From the NCBI RefSeq assembly GCF_024868665.1, contig NW_026634141.1, positions 109,709-173,708 on the forward strand: a DNA stretch of 64,000 nucleotides, in the 5' to 3' direction. The notes below the pieces were generated by a model, which was not told the origin of the DNA, made no database searches, and saw nothing but the letters and a program-made list of their open reading frames with translations. The position numbers and the translations under genes are program-made. The DNA is from Triplophysa rosa. Its lineage: Eukaryota > Chordata > Actinopteri > Cypriniformes > Nemacheilidae. Of the stretch, positions 1 to 11,212 are shown piece by piece. The stretch's first letter is position 1, and each line of letters starts with the position of its first letter.

Positions 1-105
1 GCAGTCATTTTGCCGAGTGTTTTGCCACCTACAGGGGTGCACTCCGGCGTGCTCACGTGGTGTGCACGTGGTAAAGTGACGACACATCCATACCCTCTAA
101 TAGGC
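1..105. repeat. Dispersed repeat fragment
   Basis: This segment is clearly related to 8509-8605: both carry a gttttgccacc core, a cacgtgg/cacgtggg step, aaagtgacg and then cataccctcta. Similarity stops where the DIRS-like element begins. The family was not recognised and no coding potential is seen. Confidence 0.6.
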
Positions 106-123
106 CAAGACATAACCAAGACA

Positions 124-174
124 TTCCCTTTCTGTCGGTCTCTCGACGTTGTGTCGAGCCGACAGATGGGGTTC
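124..174. repeat. DIRS copy 1, left inverted terminal repeat
   Basis: This sequence, with core ctgtcggtctctcgacgttg, reads almost identically as the reverse complement of 2583-2634, with only a few differences over about 50 bases. It marks the 3' end of the minus-strand element. Confidence 0.85.
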
Positions 175-658
175 CTATGGAAAACGCCACAACACTGTGC
201 CCTGTCACAATCTCTAGCGAAGCGATGGTGACTGGCCTGGGCGTGTCAGCCGTGAGCGCTACCACGAAATTGTAACCTACCAGTGGGTAGGTAGGGGGTC
301 CCAGAGATTTTCTTGAAAGGTGGGAAGGCCCCTGCCTTCGGCCTCACAGGCGGCTGCCTTGTTTCTCTAACAGCGAGAAGCCGCCCGGCACCGTACGGGC
401 CACTGGGTAAGCATTATTCCCCCCTGGGGGGGAAAAACGCTGCAGAGACCACTTCCTACCGCAGGGAGGAGTTTACTGGAGATACCAACATGGTCTCACC
501 GTTAGGGGAGAACTCATGGGAGGAAAGTGCGGACTGAAGGAGTTAACCGCAAGGTGGAGGTCCACCTAGGGAAGGCCAGAGAGGCGCCTCGATCCAGTGC
601 CCACGTGGAGGCTATACTCTGTGTGGAGAGAGCTCTCACCCAGTGGGCACGGGCGAAC

Positions 659-1563
659 TTAGGACAGGTACGCCGTAGTGACCATGATCCAGTGTCCATG
701 ATCCAGTTCGCCAATCTCTGTTTGAGACAGCCCTTCCTGCTGATCTACAAAACAGACAAAAAGCTGCCATGTGCCCAGGAGCCTCTGAATTTGTTTCAGG
801 AGGACCGCTGACTGCTTGAAATATTCCAGGCAGTTCAACACTGACTGAGCGCGCTCTGTAGTCAGTCGCGCTGTAATGGAGACAGAGTTGAGTTCCATAC
901 CAAGAAAGAAGATGCTCTGCGCAGGGGAGAGCTTGCTCTTTTCTCGGTTGACCTGTGGTCCCAATCGATCTAGGTGCCGAAGCACTAGGTTCCTGTGTGC
1001 ACATAACAGATCTCGCGAGTGTGTCAAATGAGCCAGTTGTCGAGATAGTTTAGTACCCGCACACCTCTCTCCCTGAGGGGAGTGAGGGCGGCTTCCACGA
1101 TCTTCGTGAAGACTTGTGGGGACAGGGACAGACCGAAAGGGAGGACTCTGTACTAATATGCCTTGAAAGCAAACCGTAGGAACGGGCGATGACGAGGGAG
1201 AATTGAGACATGAGAGTAAGTGTCCTTCAGGTCGATTGCCATGAATCCATCTTGACATCTGATAGATGCCAGGATGCGCTTCTGCGTGAACATCCTGAAC
1301 GGCAGCTTGAGTAGGTGCCTGTTCAGGTTACGCAGATCTAGCACCCCCCTTTTTGGGGACGATGAAGTACGGCTGTAAAACCCGTTGAACATCTCGGCTA
1401 GAGGGACGAGCACGATCGCTTCCTCTCCAGAGGGGTGGCGACCTCGGCCTGAAGCATGGGAGCATCCTTGCCTCTGACTGAGGTTGAGAGGATGCCCCAA
1501 AACTTGGGCGGGCGTCTGGGGAGTTGGACCGTGTAGCCGAGACGGACCGTATCCCGTAGTCAC
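659..1563 (-). pseudogene. DIRS reverse transcriptase remnant
   Basis: Two overlapping minus-strand reading frames (1563-1153 and 1258-659) together read as part of a DIRS reverse transcriptase. The upstream frame contains LDLRNLNRHLLKLPFRM and then AIDLKDTYSHVSILPRHRPF, the first catalytic Asp region of DIRS RT. The second contains KSKLSPAQSIFFLGMELNSV and LLKQIQRLLG, the connection region after the palm. The shift of frame near 1200 and the lack of a clean catalytic YxDD segment between them show that the gene is broken. No RNase H motif follows before the element's end. Identification rests on motif reading only. Confidence 0.7.
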
Positions 1564-1732
1564 GTGACGGTTTGGGAAGCTCTTGTCAGGCTCCCAGGGA
1601 CCGAGACAGGGAGGCTAGGGGTACGTTCTGCTTCATCGACCTCCCAGGGGGTGGTTCGATGGCTGGCAGTGCGGATCCCTCGCCGTGGGGGGGCCCCTGG
1701 AGAGGAGATCGGCTCTGCTGTTTTACCTGCCT

Positions 1733-2003
1733 GGCGATGATGTAGCACAAGGCACCACCGATTGAGAGTGCTTAGGCTGATGATTATCCTCGACATTGGG
1801 TCTTGCCTCAACATTGAGTTGCCGAACACCGTCGTGTAGAGGGTGAGAGCGGCTGTGATAATACCCAGACAATGATGTAGCACAACGCACCGTCGATTGA
1901 GAGTGCTTAGGCTGCTGATTATCCTCGACATTGGGTCTCGCCGTGACGCAACGTCGAGTTGCAGAACACTGTCGTGTAGAGGGTGAGAGCAGCTGTGATA
2001 AAC
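1733..2003. repeat. About 134-bp direct tandem duplication inside DIRS copy 1
   Basis: Two adjacent units (about 1733-1866 and 1867-2003) both run from gatgtagcacaa through gattgagagtgcttaggctg, attatcctcgacattgggtc and gtgtagagggtgagagc to ctgtgataa. DIRS copy 2 has a single related unit near 51890-52025, so the duplication arose in this copy's lineage. Confidence 0.75.
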
Positions 2004-2498
2004 ACCCAGAGAGAGAGAAAAACTCTTAGAAGTGGGCTGTTGGAATGGGGCAGGAACCATCCCGGATCTAGGGCCGTAGCCACTGCTGTCATGGAACGGG
2101 AAGCAAACGAGGTGGTGGCTGAGTCCCGTGGGAACACAACCACCCATGATGCAACGTCTGAATCGTCAACCGCCCACAGTGCGGGCAGGACGTATCCACA
2201 AGGGCTGCCCCAGCGTACTGGAATCAGACCTCGTGTCCGTCCCCCTCCTCGATGAGTGTGTTGCACCCACGAGAACAGCAGGACATGCCACGCTGGAGAA
2301 ATTTGCTCTTTTAGAGCAAAAACTCGAACACTTCTGGAACCGCCGAGACGCCCAGGGGAAGTCGCCGCAGGAAGAGACAGTCCACTGCACCACGTCGTAG
2401 AACCGGCAGTCTGTGTTGCTAAGTATTAGTGAAGGTCTGCAATTCATGAGCGAAGGCTCCGAAGAACAAAAGGTGAATGAATGAGGCACGCTGTCTCC

Positions 2499-2506
2499 CT
2501 TTTATA
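2499..2506 (-). promoter_or_regulatory. TATA box of DIRS copy 1
   Basis: On the minus strand the sequence reads GGGTATAAAAGGGA about 80 bases inside the right inverted terminal repeat, a sensible place for the 5' promoter of a minus-strand DIRS element. It is a motif match only. Confidence 0.45.
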
Positions 2507-2582
2507 CCCGGATATCCCGCGGCGGAGTCCGGCATGCAAATTTCAATCGCCAATTTCATTGAAGAGATTGGTTCTCAAGGAC

Positions 2583-2634
2583 GAACCCCATCTGTCGGCT
2601 CGACACAACGTCGAAAGACCGACAGAAAAGGAAC
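2583..2634. repeat. DIRS copy 1, right inverted terminal repeat
   Basis: Reverse complement of 124-174. It marks the 5' end of the minus-strand element. Confidence 0.85.
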
Positions 2635-2649
2635 ACAGAAGACAGACAT

Positions 2650-2800
2650 ACCCACATACAAAACACTCCACACACACAATATGCACACGTAATAACACAC
2701 TTAGACATAGACACACACAGACGCTCAGACACACGGACGCGCACACAGACAAGTATGCGCACACACACAGACACGCACGCACAGTGAGAGCACACATTTA
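2650..2800. repeat. Degenerate (CA)-rich simple repeat
   Basis: The stretch is built from acac, agacac and gcacac units interrupted by single-base changes. Reading frames across it are low-complexity artefacts. Confidence 0.8.
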
Positions 2801-2958
2801 AGATCAAGGAGAGAGAAGCACAGGTTAAATATAACAGACTATAAATTCCTATATGCAATGTTAATTAAGTAAAACTTTAAAATTCTAAAGCAGCCCACCC
2901 GGCCATGCAAATAGTGCAAAAAAACACTATGCAAATGGTGGCAAGGAACCCAAAAGTC

Positions 2959-5900
2959 TCTTTTCCTTTCGGCTGTTCCCTTCAGGGGTCGCCACAGCGA
3001 ATCATCTGCCTCCATCTAGCCCTATCCCCTGCATCCTCTTCTCTCAGACCGACTACCTTCATGTCCTCCTTCACTACATCCATAAACCTCCTCTTTGGTC
3101 TTCCTCTCGGCCTCCTGCCTGGCAGCTCTAACCTCAGCATCCTTTTACCAATATATTCACTCTCCCTCCTCTGAACATGTCCAAACCATCTCAACCTGGC
3201 CTCTCTAACTTTGTCTCCAAAACATCTCACATGTGCTGTCCCTCTGATGTACTCATTCCTGATCCTATCCATCCTCGTCACTCCCAAAGAGAACCTCAAC
3301 ATCTTCAGCTCTGCTACCTCTAACTCTTCCTCCTGTCTTTTCCTCAGTGCAACTGTCTCCAAACCATACAACATCGCTGGTCTCACTACTGCCCTGTACA
3401 CCTTTCCTTTCATTCTTGCTGGTACTCTTTTATCACACAACAGACCTGACACTTTTCTCCACCCATTCCAACCTGCCTGCACACGCTTCTTCACCTCTTT
3501 TCCACACTCCCCATTACTCTGTACTGTTGACCCTAAGTACTTAAAATCCTGCACCTTCTTTACCTCTTCTCCCTGTAACCTCACTGTTTCACTTGGATCC
3601 CTCTCATTCACACACATGTATTCTGTCTTGCTGCGACTAACCTTCATTCCTCTTCTCTCCAGAGCAAACCTCCACCTCTCTAGACTTTCCTCCACCTGCT
3701 CCCTGCTCTCACTACAGATCACAATATCATCCGCAAACATCATAGTCCATGGAGATTCCTGTCTGACCTCATCTGTCAGCCTGTCCATCACCACCGCAAA
3801 CAAGAAGGGGCTCAGAGCCGATCCTTGATGCAGTCCCACCTTCACCGTGAACTCCTCTGTCACACCTACCGCACACCTTACCACTGTCCTACTGCTCTCA
3901 TACATATCCTGCACCACTCTAACATACTTCTCTGCCACTCCAGACCTCCTCATACAATACCACAGCTCCTCTCTTGGCACCCTGTCATACGCTTTCTCTA
4001 AATCTACAAAGACACAATGCAGCTCTTTCTGACCCTCTCTGTACTTCTCCACAACCTTCTCAAAGCAAATATCGCATCTGTAGTGCTCTTTCTTGGCATG
4101 AAACCATACTGCTGCTCACAAATGCTCACTTCTCCCCTTAGCCTTGCTTCCACTACTCTTTCCCACAACTTCATTGTATGGCTCATCAGCTTAATACCTC
4201 TATAGTTTCCACAACTCTGCACATCTCCCTTGTTCTTAAAAATCGGCACCAAAACATTTCTCCTCCATTCCTCAGGCATCCTCTCACTCTCTAAGACCTC
4301 GTTGAACAACCTAGTTAAAAACTCTACTGCCATCTCTCCTAGACACTTCCATACCTCCACTGGTATGTCATCCGGACCAACCGCCTTTCCTCTCTTCATC
4401 CTCTTCAAAGCTCTCCTAACTTCACCCTTGCTAATCCTTTCTACTTCCTGCTCAACAATATTTGCCTCTACTACTCTTCTCTCCCTGCCATTTTCCTCAT
4501 TCATCAGTTCCTCAAAGTACTCCTTCCATCTTTCCCTCACCCTCCTGTCACCTGTTAACACATTTCCATCTCTATCTTTAATCACTCTAACCTGCTGCAC
4601 ATCCTTTCCATCTCTATCCCTCTGCCTCGCCAACCGATACAAATCCCTCTCACCTTCCTTACTATCTAACCTTGCATACATATCCTCATAAGCTTTCTGT
4701 TTGGCCTTTGCAACCTCTATCTTAACCTCACGCTGCATCTCCCTATATTCCTGTCTACTTTCCTCCGTCCTCTCACTGTCCCACTTCTTCCTAGCTAACC
4801 TCTTCCTCTGGATACTCTCCTGAACTTCCTCATTCCACCACCAAGTCTCCTTGTCTTCTTTTCTCCTTCCAGATGATACACCTAGCACCTTCCTACCTGT
4901 CTCCCTGATCACTTTGGCTGTAGTAGTCCAGTCATCTGGAAGCACCTCCTGACCACCTAAAGCCTGTCTCAACTCTTCCCTGAAAACAACACGGCACTCT
5001 TCCTTTTCCAACTTCCACCACTTTGTCTTCTGCTCTGCCTTTGCTCTCTTCATCTTCCTCACCACCAGAGTCATCTTACACACCACCATCCTATGCTGTC
5101 TAGCTACACTCTCTCCTACCACTACTTTGCAATCGCTAATCTCCATCAGATTACAGCGTCTACATAAAATATAGTCCACCTGTGTGCTCCTGCCACCACT
5201 CTTATATGTCACCCTGTGTTCCTGCCTCTTCTGAAAGTACGTGTTCACCACAGCCATCTCCATACTTTTAGCAAAGTCTACCAACCTCTGTCCTTCTGGG
5301 TTCCTTTCCTGAAGACCAAACCTGCCCATCACTTCCTCATCCCCACTATTCCCTTCACCAACATGTCCATTAAAGTCTGCGCCTATCACCACTCTCTCAC
5401 CTCTGGGAACACTCTGCATCACTTCCTCAAACTCGCTCCAGAATCTGTCTTTCTCCTCTTGCTCACAACCTACTTGTGGAGCATAAGCACTGACAACATT
5501 CAACATCACACCTTCAATTTCCAGCTTCAGACTCATCAACCTATCTGACACTCTCTTTACCTCCAGAACATTCTTCACACACTCCTCCTTCAGGATCACT
5601 CCTACTCCATTTCTCTTCCTGTCCGCACCATGATAAAACAGTTTAAACCCTGCTCCAATGCTTCTAGCCTTGCTCCCTTTCCACCTGGTCTCCTGGACAC
5701 ACAGAATGTCGACTTTCCTCCTCTGCATCATATCTACCAGCTCTCTGCCTTTACCTGTCAACGTACCAACATTCAAAGTCCCTACTTTCAGTCTGAAACT
5801 CCTGCCTTTCCTCTTCTCTCTCTGCCTACGGACACGCCTTCCTCCTCTCCTTTGACCAACAGTAGCCCAATTTCCACCAGTGCCCTGTAGGTCAACGGCA

Positions 5901-6095
5901 CCGATGGCGGTCGTTGTTAACCCGGGCCCCGACCGATCCGGTATGGAAGTCATGTTAGTGATTCGCATATTTGATTTGGCAAAAGTTTTATGTCGGATGC
6001 CCTTCCTGACACAACCCTCTCTATTTATCCGGGCTTGGGACCGGCACAAAAAGTACACTGGCTTGTGACCTCCTGTGGCTAGATTAACGACACCC
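2959..6095 (-). mobile_element. RTE-clade LINE (RTE-X/Expander-like), near full length
   Basis: A minus-strand non-LTR retrotransposon with an apurinic endonuclease followed by a reverse transcriptase. The 3' end carries the gctgttcccttcaggggtcg tail common to this group in fish. The 5' end meets the 3' end of an L2 element at about 6080-6100; the exact junction is uncertain. No target duplication was identified. Confidence 0.8.
2982..5968 (-). pseudogene. RTE LINE endonuclease-reverse transcriptase, one frameshift
   Basis: The product would nick target DNA and reverse transcribe its own RNA at the nick. The first ATG in frame is at 5968; reading further back to 6097 relies on a non-ATG start. 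The N-terminal half shows the endonuclease motifs LNVGTL, VQETRW, YAPQ, GADFNGHVG and VDYILC in order. The RT then shows VGPDDIPVEVWK, GNYRGIKL, a FVDLEKAYDRVP block, LHQGSALSPFLF and the catalytic MMFADDIVI. The C-terminus has RWFGHVQRR and ends at 2982. The frame changes at about 4055, where a single-base loss splits the RT in two (6097-4004 and 4052-2982). Apart from that the protein is open and complete-looking, so the copy is fairly young or the indel may be a sequencing error. Confidence 0.85.
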
Positions 6096-8072
6096 AAAAT
6101 CCTAATCGAGAAAAAAAACCTCAGGAGAACCCAGGCCCAACCAGGGGATTCCAGTTCCCCTCTGGCAAAAGCTGCTGCCTCTGCACAAGCTCACAGTGCT
6201 TGCACAACAAGGCTAAATAAAAATAAATAAACTTACTAATAAGGTAAATTATAGTTTAAGATTATCATTAATAATCTAATAGCATTTGAAATTTTGTGTG
6301 AAGACGTGTAAAGTGACCGCGTCCTTCTTTATCCAGCTCTATCATCTCAGCTCTTGTCAGGTCGCCGCTTCCCATTCTCCGCTCTACCATCAGGTCGGCC
6401 ATGAACTGCATCCTGCTCGCTGTGGTAACCTTGGAACAATGAGACAAGACTGGCTGAGAGTAGAGTACTGTTCTGCACTCTTTGATGCAACAAGTACATC
6501 AGTTGTGTTTGGTTCCGGTTGATCTAACTAATGCAGCCTAAACCCTCAGAGGATTTATATTATGGAAGTGTAGTGTATGCAAGATTAAAAAGATGCGTCT
6601 TTAGTCTAGATTTAAACTGACAGAGTGTGTCTGCCTCCCGGACAGTGCAGGGAAGACTATTCCAAAGTTTAGGCGCTAGATAGGAAAAGGATCTACCACC
6701 TGCACTTGATTTTGAAATTCTAGGTATTACCAACTGACAGGACGCCTGAGAGCGTAATGCACGTGAAGGACTGTAATACAAGAGGAGTTCACTCAAGTAC
6801 TGAGGAGCTAAACCATGTAGGGCTTTATAGGTAATAAGCAAGATTTTAAAGTTAACGCGATGCTTTATAGGTAACCAGTGCAAGGTTGACAGAACCGGGC
6901 TAATATGTTCATACTTTTTTGTACGTGTAAGAACTCGAGCTGCCGCGTTTTGGACCAGTTGGAGTTTTTGTAATAAGCCTGCAGGGCAACCACCTAACAG
7001 TGCATTACAGTAATCTAGTCTTGATGTCATGAATGCATGAATTAACTTCTCTGCATCTGATAGTGACAGCATATGACGTAGTTTAGATATATTCTTAAAA
7101 TGGAAAAATGCAATTTTACAGGTGTTGGCGACATGGCTGTCAAATGACAGATTACTATCGAATAGAACACCAAGATTCTTAGCTGACGACGAGGGTTTTA
7201 TGGAACATCCGTCAATAGTTGAGCAGTATTCTTGGTTGTTACGTATAGCAGTTTTCGGTCCAATAAGTAACACTTCTGTTTTGTCCGAGTTCAGTAATAA
7301 CAAGTTGTTACTCATCCAGTTTTTTATATCGACTATGCATTCTATTATTCTATGGAACTGCTGTGTTTCATGAGGCTTCGAGTAAATATAAATTTGAGTA
7401 TCATCAGCATAACAGTGAAAGCTAACTCCGTGTCGCTTTATTATATCTCCTAGAGGTAGCATGTATAATGCGAAGAGCAGAGGCTCTAAGACTGAGCCCT
7501 GTGGTACACTGTACTGGACTTGTGATTTGCGTGACACCTCATTGTTTATTGAACTGTCGAATAAATAAGATTTAAACCATTTCAAAGCTATTCCTTTAAT
7601 GCCGACGTAATTTTCGAGTCTATGTAGGAGTGTGCTGTGGTCAATGGTGTCGAATGCAGCACTAAGGTCTAGCAGCACCAATAACGACATACAACCTTGG
7701 TCAGACGCCAATAGCAGATCATTTGTAACTCTGATCAAAGCAGTCTCTGTACTGTGACATGCTCTAAATCCAGATTGGAATTCTTCATTGATGTCATTCC
7801 TTTGGAGGAAGGAGCATAATTGAGTTGAAACTACTTTTTCCAGACCTTCAGATATGAAAGGTAGATTTGATATAGGCCTGTAGTTCCCTAGTTCTCTAAG
7901 GTCGAGTTGGGTTTTTTTGACAAGGGGCCTTATAACAGCCATCTTATATGCTTGATGCACATGTCCTAATGTCAGAGATGAGTTAATGATACTAAGAAGA
8001 AGAACTATAATTTCTGGGAGCATCTCTTTCAGTAGATTTGTAGGTATAGGGTCTAGCATGCATGTTGTACAA
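6095..8072 (-). mobile_element. L2-clade LINE, 5'-truncated
   Basis: The element contains the RT domain, C-terminal region and a 3' UTR of about 460 bases ending near the run of T on the minus strand at about 6110-6120. The endonuclease is absent: reading stops just upstream of the LDPIPT block. 5' truncation is the usual product of incomplete target-primed reverse transcription. Confidence 0.8.
6560..8059 (-). pseudogene. L2 LINE reverse transcriptase (open, endonuclease missing)
   Basis: A 499-residue uninterrupted reading frame that begins at LDPIPTNLLKEML, the start of the L2/CR1 RT domain. Visible motifs are NYRPISNLPF, FQSGFRACHSTETAL, LLDLSAAFDTIDHSTLLHRL (first catalytic Asp), PQGSVLEPLLF and HCYADDTQIYI (catalytic YADD). 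The C-terminal region contains RLDYCNALL, LHWLPI, YKALHGLAP and LWNSLP, typical of L2 proteins. One oddity is SVLEPLLF where the family nearly always has SVLGPLLF, a substitution that could impair the enzyme. Full-length proteins also have an N-terminal endonuclease, absent here. A matching endonuclease start of the same clade lies separately at 36960-37690. Confidence 0.85.
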
Positions 8073-8104
8073 AGTATATTGATGAAACAAATTGTATTAT
8101 TACA

Positions 8105-8620
8105 AATTCAATGATTTAAACGTGTCTCGTTCTGGACCATATAGTGAACAACCTAAAGCAACAGAATAGCCCACTTGTTGAAAAACATCACCAAAGGGGT
8201 ACCCTGCGAAGTATGAAGCGACGCAGAGGGGCGCTGTCCAAATGTCAATATGTGAAGAGTCACAGCTACAATCTATATACAGTATATCCAACTGGGCCAC
8301 TCCCGTGGGTGGCAAAAAACTCAGCCAAATCACTGCTTACAATATCAGGAAACGCAATTCCGTGAAACATTTCAGTGTCCAGGAGCACCTGATTCCTTAA
8401 GTCATAGGGAAGTCGTAAGGATCACCGTAGAGTCCAGCTGCTTGTAATTTTAGCAAATAATTGCGTGTTTTAGTCCAGGTTTCTTTGTTTCTCCTATTCT
8501 CCAAGCCATTTTGCTGGGTGTTTTGCCACCCAGGGGAGCGTGTCCCAGGGCGTGTCCCGAAATGTTCACGTGGGAAAGTGACGTCAATGCATACCCTCTA
8601 TTAGTTAATAAAGCTAATTC
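8105..8620. repeat. Dispersed repeat of unknown class
   Basis: The left part (8139-8270) shares caacctaaagcaacag and the following ggggcgct...aatatcaatatg pattern with 24560-24660. The right part (8509-8605) matches 1-105. Together they suggest a repeat family of at least 500 bases. No ORF or clear terminal repeat was recognised. Confidence 0.5.
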
Positions 8621-8855
8621 CTAACAAGGAAATGTTAACAAAGTTGTTGGCCTAGTCATGCATACCCATTGAGAAGAAAGTCGTCAAGTCTGAACCATTA
8701 GATTTTAAATAGCAATTTAATATAATAAAGGGTTTATTTTTTCTTAACTGTGTCTGTAATTTATTAAAGAAACGTATTCAGTAAACAAGCGTTTACTTAC
8801 ACCTTTACATACTTTAGGTCTGTAGTGACCATATACACTTTTTACAATAGATTAA

Positions 8856-9846
8856 TGTCAGGTTCCGGGTCTGATCACCTGCTTGTCTTGTTTTGTCTCA
8901 TCTGTGTTTAGGGTTTGTCGAGCACATGGGGTTGTTTTGACACCTCTCCATGTGCTCGGAGTCTGCGTGTGTGTGCCCCTCGTTATTCTCTCATCACCTC
9001 ACACCGGATTTCACTCCTGCTAAACACGTCACACCGGTTGCCACTCCCGCTATCTTTTTCCTCTCTTATTTAATTCCCCATGTTTCTCTGTCCCGTGTCA
9101 GTCCCTGACGCCTAGTCTTGTACCTTTTACCTTGTACCTAGTATCTAGTATCTTGAATCTTGTCTTGTCTTGTGGAGTATTTACACACTCTCGTTTTGTC
9201 CAGGCTCCAGAGCTATTTGCACCCTGCAAGGTGTTCTGCTGTTCCCGCAGATTGCTGCCCCAGCGACCTTGGCTCTTTCTCGTATCGGCTGTATGGAGGA
9301 TTCGTTTAAGACGGGTGAAAACTTCCAAACCTCTCCACTGTCATCTCGTCTCAGGGACTCCGGATTTGCCACAGCTCTCCACCTGCTCTCGACCATGACT
9401 CTTACCACTGCAGGAGAGGTTCTTGCCTTGGTGGAATTCGACAGCTCTCCCTTCGGGGTTTTCCAGACAGATTTATCGACAGCTCTCCCTTCGGGGTTTT
9501 CCAGACGGATTTATCGACAGCTCTCCCTATGGGGTTTTCCAGATGGATTTATCGACAGCTCTCCCTACGGGTTTTCCAAACGGATCTATCTGCTTCTTTC
9601 CCTACGGGGTTGTTCAGACATATCTACTGTCTTCTCTCCCTACGGGGTTGTTTCCACTGGGACTAGAGCCTTGTCTCCCCTTCGGGGGTTTTTACCAGTC
9701 TCCCTGGATTTTGCATTACGCCAATTTGGCCCTGAACTATCGGGAGGTTGACTTTTCCCGGACTATTTCCCAGATCTCTCACTCTCTGGTCATTAAATGA
9801 CCCTTTATTGAACACTGCATCTGACTCTCGCCTCATCCCTCATAAC
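8856..9846 (+). mobile_element. Candidate solo LTR with internal tandem repeats
   Basis: The unit starts TGTCAGG and ends CATAACA, with TG/CA ends like an LTR. A candidate target duplication, attaa before and attca after, has one mismatch. It has a TATTTAATTCCC box near 9066 and cctttattgaac near the end, which could serve as core promoter and polyadenylation region. An alternative is an unrelated dispersed repeat, because the duplication is imperfect. Confidence 0.45.
9439..9662 (+). repeat. Tandem repeat, six units of 36-38 bp
   Basis: Units begin cgacagctctcccttcgggg and continue ttttccagacagatttat. The first three are 38 bases, the fourth 37, and the last two are more diverged at 36-37. 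The unit length is not a multiple of three for most copies. Confidence 0.85.
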
Positions 9847-10180
9847 AATTCATTAGAAAACATATATTATTTGAACTTTTTTCACGTTAAATTGTTGATA
9901 AAAGCTAAACTTGTATAGATCATACCAGGTTTTCCAATGAAAAGACTTAATTGCTATATTCTTGTTCTCTTGACAAAATCATTAAAAAAGTTGTAAAAAC
10001 TAACCTCCAGCATTTCTTTCTCATTGTCTGAACCAGAAAGGTAATTGACTCTGGACAAGAAGTTAAAAACTTTCACCACTCAGATCTATAACCCAGTTAA
10101 TCATTCACTCAGACATTGGCAATGACCTCTTCATCTGTAGTCATGCATTAGTTTTTACACTGTTAGAATTTCACACAATT

Positions 10181-11212
10181 TACACTGAACAAAATTATAA
10201 ATGCAACACTTTTGTTTTTTCCCCCATTTTTCATGAGCTGAACTCAAAGATCTAAGACTTTTTCTGTGTACACAAAAGGTCTATTTCTCTCAAATATTGT
10301 TCACAAATCTGTCTAAATATGTGTTATTGAGCACTTCTCATTTGCCGAGTTATTGCACAGATGTGCCTTAGTCTGGCAACAATAAAAGAAACACATCTCC
10401 TTCGCATAGAGTTGATCAGGTTGTTAATTGTGGCCTGTGGAATGTTGGTCCACTCCTCTTCAATGGCTGGTTTAGGGTTATGGCTCACCCACACGATGCC
10501 ATACACGTTGTCTGCCATCTGCCCTGTACAGTGAAAACCGGGATTCATCCGTGAAGAGAACACCTCTCCAAAGTGCCAGACACCATCGAATGTGAACATT
10601 TGCCCACTAAAGTCGGTTACGACGACAAACTGCAGTCAGGTCGAGACCCCAATGAGGACGACGAGCATGCAGATGAGCTTCCGATTGTTGCAGCAGCTGT
10701 CCGGGTGGCTGGTCTCAGACGATCTTGGAGGTGAAGATGCTGAATGTGGAGGTCCTGGGCTGGTGTGGTTACACGTGGTCTGTGGTTGTGAGGCCAGTTG
10801 GATGTACTGCCAAATTCTCTGAAACGCCTTTGGAGATGGCTTATGGTAGAGAAATGAACATTCAATTCACGGGCAACAGCTCTGGTGGACATTCCTGCAG
10901 TCAGCATGCCAATTGCACGCTCCCTCAAAACTTGCGACATCTGTGGCATTGTGCTGTGTGATAAAACTGAACATTTTAGAGTGGCCTTTTATTGTGGCCA
11001 GCCTAAGGCACACCTGTGCAATAATCATGCTTTCTAATCAACATCTTGATATGCCACACCTGTGATTATCTCGGCAAAGGAGAAGTGCTCACTAACACAG
11101 ATTTTGACAGATTTGTGAACAATATTCACAAAAAGTCTTAGGTCTTTGAGTTCAGCTCATGAAAAATGGGGGCAAAAACAAAAGTGTTGCGTTTATAATT
11201 TTGGTCAGTGTA
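10181..11212 (-). mobile_element. Tc1/mariner-family DNA transposon, defective
   Basis: Inverted repeats of about 200 bases share cactga(a/c)caaaattataa at the left and the complementary form ending ttataattttggtcagtg at the right. They also share the longer block aactcaaagatctaagactt. TA dinucleotides flank both ends (10181-10182 and 11211-11212), the Tc1 target duplication. The left repeat carries an internal deletion. Total length is about 1.03 kb against about 1.6 kb for an intact Tc1-like element. Confidence 0.85.
10324..10949 (-). pseudogene. Tc1-like transposase remnant
   Basis: The minus-strand frame 10949-10617 gives an N-terminal helix-turn-helix DNA-binding region: LRERAIGMLTAGMSTRAVAR, then HFSTISHLQRRF and RPRVTTPAQD, the join to the second helix-turn-helix. 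A second frame, 10599-10324, carries catalytic-domain pieces such as FTFDGVWHFG and a C-terminal EEEWTNIPQATINNLINSMR. The central part with the first two catalytic acidic residues is largely deleted and the frame changes near 10610. Intact family members are about 340 residues; this cannot make an active enzyme. Confidence 0.85.

Larger units (their letters stand above)
124..2634 (-). mobile_element. DIRS-like retrotransposon copy 1, internally deleted
   Basis: The copy is bounded by about 51-bp inverted terminal repeats (124-174 and 2583-2634), as expected for DIRS elements, which use a tyrosine recombinase and usually leave no target duplication. The minus strand carries reverse transcriptase remnants of DIRS type. 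Compared with the copy at 49.4-53.5 kb, most of gag is missing: sequence near 2030 joins directly to sequence matching about 53340. The tyrosine recombinase is not recognisable. The element is about 2.5 kb, much shorter than a full DIRS element (commonly 5-6 kb), so it is a non-autonomous deletion derivative. Confidence 0.75.

Noticed and set aside
2650..2858. Cys/Val-rich reading frames on the minus strand
   Set aside because: They are translations of a CA-rich simple repeat.
3211..5890. Several plus-strand frames of 60-205 codons
   Set aside because: They are antisense shadows of the RTE endonuclease-RT frame.
9439..9662. Regular spacing considered as a CRISPR array
   Set aside because: Units are contiguous tandem repeats without unique spacers, and the genome is eukaryotic.
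9170..9751. 193-residue plus-strand reading frame with repeated SSPFGVFQ-type peptide
   Set aside because: It coincides with a 38-bp DNA tandem repeat whose unit is not a multiple of three; the peptide repeat changes frame and no known domain is visible.
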